Counted from the first letter of the stretch, positions 50,581-58,595 are shown. The stretch is 64,000 nucleotides of DNA from Tenacibaculum ovolyticum DSM 18103 (GCF_000430545.1 NZ_AUMF01000016.1:1-64000), one strand, 5' to 3'. Made by a program: numbers and translations. The notes: generated by a model from the sequence alone, not told the origin.

Positions 50581-50904
50581 TTAAAAGTATTTTTTTATTT
50601 TATTTTCAAATTGAGTGTTTGTTAAGTTCTCTATTTTGAAAAATTTATAAAGAATAAAGCAAGCAGGAAGGGTTAAAAAGAAATTACAAATAATAAAGGA
50701 GGCAACACTACAAAAAATAGCTAAGATTTGTAAGCCTTGTTCACCGATATAATTTTGCGCTATAAAATAATAATAGGTGGTTTCAGAATAATTATAAAAT
50801 TTAATTGATAGCTCATAGAGTAACCAAATTGGGTAAAACCATTTTCTAATAGATTCCCACCATTTTCCCCATACTGATTTGAGTTGTTTATTTTTTTCTT
50901 CCAT
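50581..50904 (-). CDS. Small membrane protein, unknown function
   Basis: A 107-residue protein with a charged, Trp-rich N-terminus (MEEKNKQLKSVWGKWWESIR) and probably two membrane helices around residues 23-40 and 60-92. I do not recognise a family. It lies between a Crp-type regulator and a flavodoxin-fold oxidoreductase, five bases from the latter, so co-transcription is likely. Confidence 0.65.
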   Translation of the reverse strand: MEEKNKQLKSVWGKWWESIRKWFYPIWLLYELSIKFYNYSETTYYYFIAQNYIGEQGLQILAIFCSVASFIICNFFLTLPACFILYKFFKIENLTNTQFENKIKKYF

Positions 50905-50959
50905 TTTTTATTGTTTTCACAAAAGTCAAACTAATGGAAGAATTATCATTTGATATAAA

Positions 50960-51541
50960 TCAAATTCGGTTTTTGGGGTTTCTAATTCTGCTTAGGGTTT
51001 CAAGTGTCATTCCTAAATAGGATGCAATATGGGTGAGTGGAATTCTATTTGAAATTTTAGGATAAATACTTAATAAGTGCTTATATCTTTCAGCTGCTTT
51101 GTTAAATTGAATAGTATATAACCTTTCACATAAACCTAACATGGTTAGTGTTACAACTTTGCTAATAAAACGCTCAAAATCATGGTGTTTGTTAGAGAGG
51201 TTATCAACGGTGTCTTTTGAAAATTCAATAACGATAGAATCTTCAATAAATTCAATATAATGAGGGCTTGGTTCTTCACTAAAAAAGCTAACTATCGAGG
51301 CCATTATTTCGTTTTCAAAAGTAAACCAATCTGAAATATCTTTACCATCTTTTAAATAATATGCTCTTGAGCAACCTTTTACAATTAAGTAGCCTTTTTT
51401 AGAAAATTGTCCTTCTCTAACAATTATCTCTCCTTTTTTAAATGTGCAAATTTTAGAGTTAGCAATGAGTTCTTGCTTACATTTATTTGATAAAGGAGAG
51501 TAAATTTCTCCAATTTTATTTAATGTTTTTTCAATATCCAT
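50960..51541 (-). CDS. Crp/Fnr-family transcriptional regulator
   Basis: A 193-residue protein with an N-terminal cyclic-nucleotide-binding fold (FKKGEIIVREGQFSKKGYLIVKG) and a C-terminal Crp-type HTH (IPLTHIASYLGMTLETLSRI). It has no cysteine set for an Fe-S cluster, so it is not a classical Fnr. This short form is common in Bacteroidota. It probably controls the oxidoreductase genes that follow it. Confidence 0.88.
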   Translation of the reverse strand: MDIEKTLNKIGEIYSPLSNKCKQELIANSKICTFKKGEIIVREGQFSKKGYLIVKGCSRAYYLKDGKDISDWFTFENEIMASIVSFFSEEPSPHYIEFIEDSIVIEFSKDTVDNLSNKHHDFERFISKVVTLTMLGLCERLYTIQFNKAAERYKHLLSIYPKISNRIPLTHIASYLGMTLETLSRIRNPKNRI

Positions 51542-51916
51542 TTTTATATACCTATCTTAAGTAATTTATAAAAAGGTAGGTTGTTTATCTCTTGAAATAA
51601 TCTTTGCTTTTGTAGATTTAAAAAAACACTCAATTATTGAGTAGAATATTGAAAATCTATTATAGAATTTATCAGTGTTTGAGCCCATTTTTTTATTTAT
51701 TTGCAACAGATTATTCTTATGAATAGCGTACTTGTTTCATAAAACTAAAATAGTTAAAAAAGTAATGTTTTGTAGTGTTTAAGAAAAAAATAAACAATAG
51801 TTCGGTTTATTTTGTGGTAGATTAAGGTTTAGATAGTATTTTAGATTAAATTTATTCTTTTTTAAATACCGAATAATAAATTTAAAAAAATCATATCTAG
51901 ATAAACTACTAATAAT
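51542..51916. other. Intergenic stretch between divergent genes
   Basis: AT-rich DNA holding the promoters of the Crp-type gene (leftward) and the 51917 gene (rightward). No RNA gene, repeat or convincing ORF seen. Confidence 0.55.
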
Positions 51917-52585
51917 ATGAATAAAATTCTGATACCATTTGTAATTCTTTCTTTTTTCTTGAGTAATCAAAAAGATAAAAACTTGAATTTTGTAAAAATT
52001 AATGAGAAAGTAAAAGAAAAGGAAGAAGTTGTTTCTTTGATTGATACAGTTTCAAACGGGAAGTTTTTGAAAATTTATTCAATTGAAAAGGGTAGAGGAA
52101 GTTTGATCGCAGAGTATGGGAATAAAGAGATAAAGCATAAGGTTAATTTACGTGGAGAAAAATATCGACTACTTAGAGCATCTTCAAATGTTGAATGGAT
52201 TACTGAAAAAAGTTTTTCTGTAGTAGGAGGTTGTGGTTCAGGTTGTAAATATGTTATGATTTTTAACATAGATAGTAAGGAGCCGTTAATTGAAGAGGTT
52301 TTGTATTATCTAAAAAATGACGGACAAACTAGTTTTGAAACTGATAATCCGAATTTATACATTGCGACTAATAAAAAAAATCAGGGTGGTTTAAGTTTCG
52401 TTATTGTAGATACTGATAGTCAAAAAAGAGATCTTATTTCTTTGCCAAAGAAATGGAATCGTGGGTTAGGTACTGTTTTTAGTGTTGTTGATAAAATTAA
52501 AATTAAAAACTCGAAAATTGATGTTTATCAAAATCAAGAAAACGGAGAGATAAAAAAAGTTAGCAAAAAAATAGTATTAAAATAA
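51917..52585 (+). CDS. Secreted protein of unknown function
   Basis: A 222-residue protein with a short hydrophobic N-terminus (MNKILIPFVILSFFLSN) that could be a signal peptide. It contains VVGGCGSGCKYVMIFNIDSK near residue 108, with two cysteines three residues apart, and otherwise mixed alpha/beta sequence. No family recognised. It is isolated from its neighbours and directly precedes the accessory island. Confidence 0.6.
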   Translation: MNKILIPFVILSFFLSNQKDKNLNFVKINEKVKEKEEVVSLIDTVSNGKFLKIYSIEKGRGSLIAEYGNKEIKHKVNLRGEKYRLLRASSNVEWITEKSFSVVGGCGSGCKYVMIFNIDSKEPLIEEVLYYLKNDGQTSFETDNPNLYIATNKKNQGGLSFVIVDTDSQKRDLISLPKKWNRGLGTVFSVVDKIKIKNSKIDVYQNQENGEIKKVSKKIVLK

Positions 52586-52632
52586 TTATAAGTTAGCTAA
52601 TAAAGTAGTGTTCTTTAATTGGAAAGGGGGGG

Positions 52633-52789
52633 CTTATGATAAAAAAAATATTCTGGTATTGCCTAAATAAGTAGTTTTTATCTAAAAAATAAAAGCTCAA
52701 AATACGAAGTAGTAGCATTTTGAGCCTAGAATAAAATTGTATAAACTTAATGAAGAACTTATTTGGGGTTTACCTCAGTTTTTTGTTGT
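52633..52789 (+). mobile_element. Fossil 3' end of an IS110-type element
   Basis: This 157-base segment aligns without gaps to 56233-56389, the 3' end of the intact IS110 copy, exactly 3600 bases away. It includes the last transposase codons (AYDKKNILVLPK then TAA, against TYDEKYVSVLSK in the intact gene), the GCTCAAAATA hairpin and the end TTTGTTGT. Both copies lose similarity at the same base, which marks the element's right terminus. The rest of this copy has been lost. Confidence 0.85.
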
Positions 52790-52847
52790 CCAACGTTATT
52801 CTTGTAACAAATAATTATTTTTATCGTCTTCAGATTAAATAACTGAT

Positions 52848-53603
52848 ATGAATTACCCACTAATCAAACCTAAATATTACTTCTCTTTATTTAAAGAAAT
52901 TCTCCACTTCATTAAAAATCCTACAAACGATAAAAACAGCACAAAATCAACAAAGCAGAAAATTTTTGATACTATTGGTTTACTGATTTTAAAAATGCTT
53001 TTCTTGATTCCTGTTGTTTTGTTTTTTGCAGTTGTATATGATCCAGAAAACATACAAAAGGGAAATATGTCTGAACGTTTTACTCCAATTATACTTTTGT
53101 TAGTAGGAGTAGTAATTCTGCCGTTTCTTGAAGAAACTCTTTTTAGGCTTTCATTAATATTCAAACCCATTTATTTGGCTTTGACATCAAGTGTTTTTTG
53201 CTATTATATTTTGACTAAACTTGTATTTTATACCAAAATTAGCTCTGTAGATGAGAGTTTTTTTATAAGGATTGCTGTTTCAACTTCATTAGGAATAGTT
53301 CTTTATTTTATATTCAATATCAAGTCAATAAAAAATGGATTGATTATCTTTTGGAGTAATAACTTTAGAGGTATTTATTATATCGTTTGTTTGTTTTTTG
53401 CTTGGTTACATTACTCGAAATACGAGTTAAACTGGACTAATACTCTCTTACTTCCTATTCTAACTTTACCACAATTAATGAGTGCCATAATTTATGGATA
53501 TATTAGAGTATCTTTTGGATTTCGATATCCATTATTATTGCATATGTCAAATAATTTAATAGGGTTTAGCATGTCTTTTTTGCTATCTACAGATTTAATT
53601 TAA
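52848..53603 (+). CDS. CPBP (Abi) family intramembrane protease-like protein
   Basis: A 251-residue membrane protein with the three CPBP motifs: E95-E96-x3-R100 (LEETLFR), F184-x3-H188 and H232-x3-N236. About six hydrophobic helices. CPBP proteins are type II CAAX-prenyl endopeptidase relatives; in bacteria many are linked to bacteriocin immunity or phage abortive infection. It sits alone as a cassette in the accessory island, between the IS110 fossil and a palindromic repeat. Confidence 0.82.
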   Translation: MNYPLIKPKYYFSLFKEILHFIKNPTNDKNSTKSTKQKIFDTIGLLILKMLFLIPVVLFFAVVYDPENIQKGNMSERFTPIILLLVGVVILPFLEETLFRLSLIFKPIYLALTSSVFCYYILTKLVFYTKISSVDESFFIRIAVSTSLGIVLYFIFNIKSIKNGLIIFWSNNFRGIYYIVCLFFAWLHYSKYELNWTNTLLLPILTLPQLMSAIIYGYIRVSFGFRYPLLLHMSNNLIGFSMSFLLSTDLI

Positions 53604-53626
53604 CTAACTAGGACTAACTTTGTTAA

Positions 53627-53820
53627 TGTTAGCTTCGGCTCAGTGTATGAAACGTAGCGTGTAAAAAGATACTACATTTTTGGGTTTAGCACATAGTCAA
53701 TTTTTTATAATTTAACTTACCCGTTTTTAAAGCTAAATTAAAAACTTGGTAGCCTTAATGAATGAGTACAAGTATTTGTTTTTGAAGTGATTGATTTTGT
53801 TTTATATATCACTTAAATTA
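53627..53820. repeat. Long imperfect palindromic repeat, diverged copy
   Basis: Left end GTGTATGAAACGTAGCG and right end TTTGTTTTATATATCACTTAA resemble the ends of the better copies at 54897 and 58383. As at 54897, it is followed on the right by an IS1182-type transposase tail. More diverged than the other two copies. Confidence 0.5.
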
Positions 53821-53833
53821 GTGATTTAATAAA

Positions 53834-54049
53834 AAAAATAAATTTAAGAGTTCTAAATTAGAAAGGATAAAACAAGCAAATAAGGTAATACACTTATCTG
53901 CTGTTGCTTATAATTTAAAGAAATACTTAAAATCCATTATTAAAAAGGAGAAAAATGATAGAGGAGTATCGTTTTTACATATTTTATCTAAATATGTCTT
54001 TAAAAACAAACAAATGTTTGTTTTAAGCTCACTTGATTTTAGTTTTTAG
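53834..54049 (+). pseudogene. Fossil C-terminus of an IS1182-type transposase
   Basis: An open frame without start (about 65 codons) reads KLERIKQANKVIHLSAVAYN then LKKYLKSI, matching the C-terminal QANK...LAAIAYNLKKYLKF signature of IS1182-family transposases, to a TAG at 54047. The catalytic part is absent. Confidence 0.7.
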
Positions 54050-54067
54050 AAAGCCTGCACAAAAAAT

Positions 54068-54094
54068 AAAAGCCCTAAAAGGGGCTTTTTTTAT
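54068..54094 (-). terminator. Terminator of the TPR lipoprotein gene (bidirectional)
   Basis: AAAAGCCC (54068-54075) pairs with GGGCTTTT (54082-54089), with T runs on both strands. It lies 59 bases past the TPR gene stop on the minus strand. Confidence 0.75.
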
Positions 54095-54152
54095 CGTTGT
54101 TTTTATAAGATTATTGGCTTGTGTAGCGGTTACCATTGTTAGCCACTGCCTT

Positions 54153-54884
54153 TTATTTTTTGCAGTATTTTTTAATTCTATTATTAGATATTGAGTCTCC
54201 GTGTCTAGCCGCAATTATCCAGTCTTTACATCCTCCAATTTTGTCTCCAGTTTTAAACTTTGCAATTCCTCTATAGCGGTATTTCCAGGCTTTATTTGGA
54301 TTGTTTTCGTCTTTTTTGGTAAACCTAAGATATTTGTAATCTTCCATTGCACCATTATAATCTTTGAGCTCAACCCTCAAAGTACTTCTCCAACTTCTGG
54401 CTAGGTAATAATTATTCCATATGTTGATTGCGTTATTAAAGTCTGCATGTGAGCCGTTATAATCAGCTAGCTTATATTTTAGCGTTCCTCTGAAAAAATA
54501 GAAGTTTGATTTATTAGGGTTTATTAAAATAGCATTGTCAAAATCTGATAATGCACCTACAAGGTCTCCTAAATTTTCTTTTGATATTGCTCTATCCCAA
54601 TATGCATATCCAGTATTAAATACTGAATCGATTTCAATTGATTTTGTAAGGTCAATTATTGCAAGATTATGATTTTCATTTCGAGCATGAAGATTCCCTC
54701 TTCTCCAATATAGTTCGGCTGAATTTTTATTCCATTTGATTCCGCTATTGTAAATTTTCATAGCTCCCTCATGATTATTTATTAATTCCTCCCGATGTCC
54801 TTTTTCTGCAATATTATTAGCCCACTTGACAGAACAACTAGTCAACAGTAATGCAAAAATCAGTATTTGAAATATATTTTTCAT
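54153..54884 (-). CDS. TPR-repeat lipoprotein
   Basis: A 243-residue protein with a lipoprotein signal (MKNIFQILIFALLLTSC) followed by about five tetratricopeptide repeats: GAMKIYNSGIKWNKNSAELY, LAIIDLTKSIEIDSVF, GALSDFDNAILINPNKSNF, GSHADFNNAINIW and GAMEDYKYLRF. It ends in GGCKDWIIAARHGD, seen in other TPR proteins of Bacteroidota. A protein-protein scaffold; partners unknown. It is a single-gene cassette in the accessory island. Confidence 0.82.
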   Translation of the reverse strand: MKNIFQILIFALLLTSCSVKWANNIAEKGHREELINNHEGAMKIYNSGIKWNKNSAELYWRRGNLHARNENHNLAIIDLTKSIEIDSVFNTGYAYWDRAISKENLGDLVGALSDFDNAILINPNKSNFYFFRGTLKYKLADYNGSHADFNNAINIWNNYYLARSWRSTLRVELKDYNGAMEDYKYLRFTKKDENNPNKAWKYRYRGIAKFKTGDKIGGCKDWIIAARHGDSISNNRIKKYCKK

Positions 54885-54896
54885 TTTTGGGTTGTA

Positions 54897-55091
54897 GCTA
54901 ACGGTTAGTATAAGAAACGTAGGGCAGGTTATAAGTACTTTCGTTTCGGTTTATTACTGAGCTAAATATAAATATTTTGCTTCTATTTTTAGTTTAAATG
55001 CCAAATTTTATATTTAGCAGACTTCATAAATAAACACAGAACTTTGGAGTTAACACAAATGCCCTATGTTTTTTATACATCTTAAGTTAGC
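54897..55091. repeat. Long imperfect palindromic repeat, copy 1
   Basis: Bounded by GCTAAC (54897-54902) and its complement GTTAGC (55086-55091). GTATAAGAAACGTAGGGCA (54908-54926) pairs with TGCCCTATGTTTTTTATAC (55060-55078), and an inner GCTAAATATAAA/TTTATATTTAGC pair is present. The same design occurs at 58383-58577. It has no coding capacity. It may be a cassette boundary similar in form to integron attC sites, or a MITE. Confidence 0.75.
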
Positions 55092-55094
55092 AAT

Positions 55095-55145
55095 TTAATA
55101 AAAAGGTTAAATTTAAGAGTTATAAATCAGAAAGAATAAAAGAGA
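55095..55145 (+). pseudogene. Short second fossil of the IS1182-type tail
   Basis: The frame reads KFKSYKSERIKE against KFKSSKLERIKQ in the copy at 53834, and both follow a palindromic repeat right end. Similarity fades where the IS110 left end begins, suggesting that IS110 inserted here. Confidence 0.5.
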
Positions 55146-55301
55146 GAATTAAGGTTAATTTATACGGTGAAGCATTGACTTCGACAACATTGGTAATCCT
55201 CTCTCTTTTCTACTAAAAACCACGTTCAGTTCTGTGAGACCTAGATCTCGATTTCAAGTTGTTGTGAGTCAAGTAGACTATTCTTTCATAAATCATTTCT
55301 T
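55138..55301 (+). ncRNA. Candidate bridge RNA region of the IS110 element
   Basis: The 164-base non-coding left end folds into two hairpins. Stem 1: AAAAGAGAG (55138-55146) with CTCTCTTTT (55201-55209), with a large internal loop and an apical GAAG/CTTC stem. Stem 2: apical GAGA-cctaga-TCTC with flanking loop strands. The loop strands contain TCAGTTCT (55226-55233) and TTGTTGT (55259-55265), both also present in the element's right end (56375-56389), as expected if one loop reads donor DNA. IS110 bridge RNAs are known from this location; the assignment here is by structure and position. Confidence 0.6.
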
Positions 55302-56270
55302 ATGAATAAATATAAGGAAATTTTTGGAGTTGACATTAGCAAAGACGTATTTGATATTCATGGAAGTAAAAGCGGTCATGATCAATTTGAAAATAATGCA
55401 TCTGGTTTTAAGTCTTTTCTAAAAAGTCTTTCTAAAGAATCATTAGTTGTAATGGAAGCAACAGGTTATTATCATTATCGGTTAGCTCAGTTTTTATTTA
55501 AACAAAATATTTTAGTTTCAGTAGTAAACCCTTTATCAGTAAAGCGATTTATTCAAATGAAATTAGCTAAAGTAAAAACAGATAAAAGTGATGCAAAAGC
55601 TATTTGTGAATATGGTCAAATCAATGATGTTCCGTTATACAATGCACTAACGGATGTTCAAAGTGAATGCTTACAATTGTTTCGTTTAATGGATAGTTTT
55701 TTAAAGAAAAGAAGAGCAACAAAGAATAAAATACATGGAGAAGAGGTTTTAGGTATTCCATCAAAATGGGTTTATCGTTCTTTAAAAAGAGATAAAAAAC
55801 ATTTAGATAAAGAGTTAAAAGGAATTGAAGAAAGGTTATTGTCTCTAGTGAAAAAAGAGCAGCAAGTACAGTTAACATTATTAACAAGTATTCGAGGAAT
55901 CGGGCTTAAAACAGCTTTATTTATGCTTATAATCACCGATGGTTTTACCAAGTTTGAAAGCTCGAAACAACTTTGTAGTTATGTTGGTATAACGCCTACA
56001 ATACGAGAGTCAGGGAGTAGTGTAAGAGGTCGAAGTAGCATAAGTAAAGTTGGTAATAGAAAGTTACGGAATCTTTTGTTTTTATGTTCCTTTAATGCAT
56101 GCAAACACAATAAAGCATGTAGAGATATTTATGAGCGTATTGTAAACAAAGGGAAGAGTAAAAAACTAGCTTTAATAGCTGTTTCAAATAAGTTAATCAA
56201 ACAAAGTTTTGCTATTGCAAAATCGGGTTTAACTTATGATGAAAAGTATGTTTCCGTTTTGTCAAAGTAA
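55302..56270 (+). CDS. IS110-family transposase (bridge-RNA-guided recombinase type)
   Basis: A 322-residue protein with the N-terminal RuvC-like DEDD domain (D11 in GVDISKDVFD, E52 in VVMEATGYY, D94 and D97 in KTDKSDAK) and the C-terminal transposase domain with TSIRGIGLKTA, CSYVGITPTIRESGSS (conserved serine near 237) and SKVGNRKLRNLLF. Both domains are complete, so the enzyme may be active. IS110 recombinases act with a bridge RNA encoded at the element's end. Confidence 0.94.
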   Translation: MNKYKEIFGVDISKDVFDIHGSKSGHDQFENNASGFKSFLKSLSKESLVVMEATGYYHYRLAQFLFKQNILVSVVNPLSVKRFIQMKLAKVKTDKSDAKAICEYGQINDVPLYNALTDVQSECLQLFRLMDSFLKKRRATKNKIHGEEVLGIPSKWVYRSLKRDKKHLDKELKGIEERLLSLVKKEQQVQLTLLTSIRGIGLKTALFMLIITDGFTKFESSKQLCSYVGITPTIRESGSSVRGRSSISKVGNRKLRNLLFLCSFNACKHNKACRDIYERIVNKGKSKKLALIAVSNKLIKQSFAIAKSGLTYDEKYVSVLSK

Positions 56271-56406
56271 GTAGTGTTTATCAAAAAAATAAAAGCTCAA
56301 AATACCAAGTAGTAGCATTTTGAGCCTAGAATAATATTGTATAAATTTAATGAAGAATTTGTTTGGTTTTTACCTCAGTTCTTTGTTGTATGTCGTTTTT
56401 TATTCA

Positions 56407-57072
56407 TTAAATAATAGCGTTTTGTCGAATAATTCGATTTCCATTAATGTCTAATGAATAATAGGTTCCATCAAAAGAATCTCTTATTGCTGTTATCACT
56501 TCTGGCTCACCACTAAATATTTTTATCCAAATTGAATAAAACCCACTTCCCTTGGCAGTAAGTGCAATTTGATTTGCCATTTCTGGTGTTGATTTACAAT
56601 TCCAGTTTTCCAGAGATTTTTTGGCAATTAACCAAGCTTGAAGTCTAAAAATCCATCTTGAATCTGCATCAGTTGGTTCATTAGGAAAACCAGGATTCCT
56701 ATCCAACCCCATAAGTTCTATGGTATTTAAAGCTTCTATTTGAATATTGGCATTAAGAACTCCAATTCCAGCAGTCTCAGAATAATCAAAAGCTAAGTCT
56801 GAATTATCTTTATCAGGCCATATATAACCATTTCTGGATGGATTACGAGCTCCTTTAATAGTATTACAATATTTACAAGACAGCAGAAGATTGTCCCAGC
56901 TTAGTGGATCACCTCCATTGTTACGGGGAACTATATGTTCTACTTCTATCATATTGGTAATAGGCATTTCACAATATGAACAATACCATCCAATTTGTTT
57001 TCCTAAATCATTTCTTGCTTCCTTGTATTGATTGTAATTTTTAGGAGCGGTTCCTTTATCTACTGGTCTCAT
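56407..57072 (-). CDS. HNH endonuclease, PtuB-like (Septu defence)
   Basis: A 221-residue nuclease. The zinc/HNH core is C31-x2-C34, EVEHIVPRNNGG (H46), WDNLLLSCKYCN (N61, C66, C69). The N-terminal MRPVDKGTAPKNYNQYKEAR resembles the retron/Septu-associated HNH family. It directly follows an AAA ATPase gene whose stop overlaps its start by one base. That pairing is the PtuA-PtuB layout of the Septu antiphage system, in which the nuclease degrades nucleic acid when the ATPase is triggered. Confidence 0.82.
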   Translation of the reverse strand: MRPVDKGTAPKNYNQYKEARNDLGKQIGWYCSYCEMPITNMIEVEHIVPRNNGGDPLSWDNLLLSCKYCNTIKGARNPSRNGYIWPDKDNSDLAFDYSETAGIGVLNANIQIEALNTIELMGLDRNPGFPNEPTDADSRWIFRLQAWLIAKKSLENWNCKSTPEMANQIALTAKGSGFYSIWIKIFSGEPEVITAIRDSFDGTYYSLDINGNRIIRQNAII

Positions 57073-58349
57073 TAATCTTTAGAATTTTTTATTCTTTCTT
57101 GTTCCAATAGAGCATCAAATGCAGGATTCATAGAAAATGGCTTTAATAATTTTGAAAGTTTATTTTTATCTTCATTGTTGATTTTATCACCTTTGGAAAT
57201 GGCAGATAAATAACCCTTAGCTGAATTATAGAGTTCTGTTTTTTTATTACTCCATTGTGGCATTTCTATTTTTTGCAAAAATTCAGCAATGTCTTCTATA
57301 CTTAGGTCACTAGCTCCTTGTATTCTACTTAAAGAACAATTATCCAAAACAATCAGCTGATTCATACTTGCTTCTTGAATAAGAAATGGAGAATGAGTAG
57401 TTACAATAAATTGGGTTTTAGGGAAATTCTCTAAAAGTTTATTTAATACTGTCTTTTGCCATTTAGGGTGTAAGTGTAAATCTAGTTCGTCTATTAAGAC
57501 AATACCGGGAGTGTTTTCAAATACAGTAGCTCCTAAGTGTGGGTTAAGTTTGGCATATCTCCAGGCCAAATCTGAAATCAAAGCAAAGAAGCTTCTTAAT
57601 CCATCACTTAGAAAATTGAATGGCAGAATTCTACCATCATTAAATTTCAAACTTACCCCACGATTTATATCAGGATTGAAATCATAAAAAACATCAGAAC
57701 AATCAGGTATAGATTTTATGATAATATTCTTGACGACCTCAAATGAATCATCTTTTTCTTTTCTTTGCATTTGAGACAACTCTTTCGAAATAAACCAGTA
57801 ATTAAAGTATTCTAAATCTGCAAGAGCATTTAAACTTCCGATATATCCTCTAAATCTTGAGCCAATTCCTTTCGGTTTTCTAATTAAACTTTCTAATTTT
57901 CTAGGTTTGATAAAGGCATTGTTTCGAAGTGATGAGTAAGATGCTATTACTGGAAGAATTACCTCCTTGTTTTGTCTGACATTGTCTTGTAAGGTTGCTC
58001 CAATTTCTTTGAAAATATTTGATTTTCTTGTTTGCGCTCCACCGTTAATAGATTCTTTATTCCTTGTCCATTCGATGTGTCTATCATTGAATAAACCTGA
58101 TGAAGTAACCTTTAATGGCAATGCATATTCTTGATTAGGAAGAATCCTAATTTGTTCTTGCTTTACTGTAGATACAGGTACGTGTTGGATTCCAACAAAT
58201 AAAGAACCTATTGCTAGATTAATAGCTTCTAAAACAGCTGTTTTTCCACTTCCATTATCTCCAATGATAATATTAAGATTTGAATCTAGTTCTAGATTTA
58301 GTTCTTCAATACCACGAAAATTTGTTATCGAAATGGATTTAAGTTTCAT
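57072..58349 (-). CDS. AAA ATPase, PtuA-like (Septu defence)
   Basis: A 425-residue SMC/OLD-like ATPase: Walker A GDNGSGKT (30-37), a signature-like FLSDGLRSF (246-254), Walker B IVLIDELDLHLHP (283-295) and the H-loop TTHSPF (317-322). No TOPRIM domain follows, so it is not an OLD nuclease; the nuclease is the separate HNH gene downstream with a one-base overlap. This is the Septu PtuAB arrangement. No reverse transcriptase is nearby, so it is not a retron Ec78-type operon. The cassette is flanked by GTTGTATGTC (56385-56394) and its complement (58383-58392). Confidence 0.85.
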   Translation of the reverse strand: MKLKSISITNFRGIEELNLELDSNLNIIIGDNGSGKTAVLEAINLAIGSLFVGIQHVPVSTVKQEQIRILPNQEYALPLKVTSSGLFNDRHIEWTRNKESINGGAQTRKSNIFKEIGATLQDNVRQNKEVILPVIASYSSLRNNAFIKPRKLESLIRKPKGIGSRFRGYIGSLNALADLEYFNYWFISKELSQMQRKEKDDSFEVVKNIIIKSIPDCSDVFYDFNPDINRGVSLKFNDGRILPFNFLSDGLRSFFALISDLAWRYAKLNPHLGATVFENTPGIVLIDELDLHLHPKWQKTVLNKLLENFPKTQFIVTTHSPFLIQEASMNQLIVLDNCSLSRIQGASDLSIEDIAEFLQKIEMPQWSNKKTELYNSAKGYLSAISKGDKINNEDKNKLSKLLKPFSMNPAFDALLEQERIKNSKD

Positions 58350-58382
58350 AATTAATTTATAATTTATTTTCGTTTCTCAAAT

Positions 58383-58577
58383 GACATACAACGTTTCGTA
58401 TAATAAACGTAGGGTAGGTTAGAAGCACTATGTTTAGTTTTATTACTTAGCTAAATATAAATATTTTGATTTTATTTTTTACTTAAAAGACCAATTTTAT
58501 ATTTAGCGGACTTTCTTAATATTTCTAATGTTCAAATTTAACAGAATTGCCCTATGTTTTTTATACTTTGTTGGCAG
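58383..58577. repeat. Long imperfect palindromic repeat, copy 2
   Basis: GTATAATAAACGTAGGG (58398-58414) pairs with GCCCTATGTTTTTTATAC (58549-58566); the outer ends CAACG and TTGTTGGC are also partly complementary. The internal GCTAAATATAAATATTTT and TTTATATTTAGC are shared with copy 1 at 54897. It separates the Septu pair from the NTPase/HEPN pair. Confidence 0.75.
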
Positions 58578-58595
58578 TAGTTTTTGTTTTCAACT

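Larger units (their letters stand above)
55138..56389 (+). mobile_element. IS110-family insertion sequence
   Basis: The element includes a 5' non-coding region, one transposase gene and a 3' region ending at 56389. The right end is fixed by comparison with the fossil at 52633-52789. The left end is uncertain (about 55130-55145). No terminal inverted repeats or target duplication are seen, as usual for IS110. Confidence 0.8.

Noticed and set aside
54029-54214. 61-residue minus-strand frame overlapping the TPR gene end
   Set aside because: It overlaps the terminator and the TPR gene stop region and has no recognisable features.
54897-55091. True integron attC site
   Set aside because: The outer ends have AAC/GTT but do not fit RYYYAAC/GTTRRRY, and no integrase is seen. 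Kept only as a resemblance.
57072-58349. OLD-family nuclease (Gabija GajA type)
   Set aside because: No TOPRIM domain follows the ATPase, and the partner is an HNH nuclease rather than a UvrD-like helicase.
54897-58577. Retron non-coding RNA beside a PtuAB pair
   Set aside because: Retron Ec78-type systems carry ptuAB, and long palindromes flank the pair here, but no reverse transcriptase gene is present anywhere in the island.
53627-58577. CRISPR array
   Set aside because: The repeats are about 195 bases, only two to three copies, separated by genes rather than uniform spacers, and no cas gene is present.
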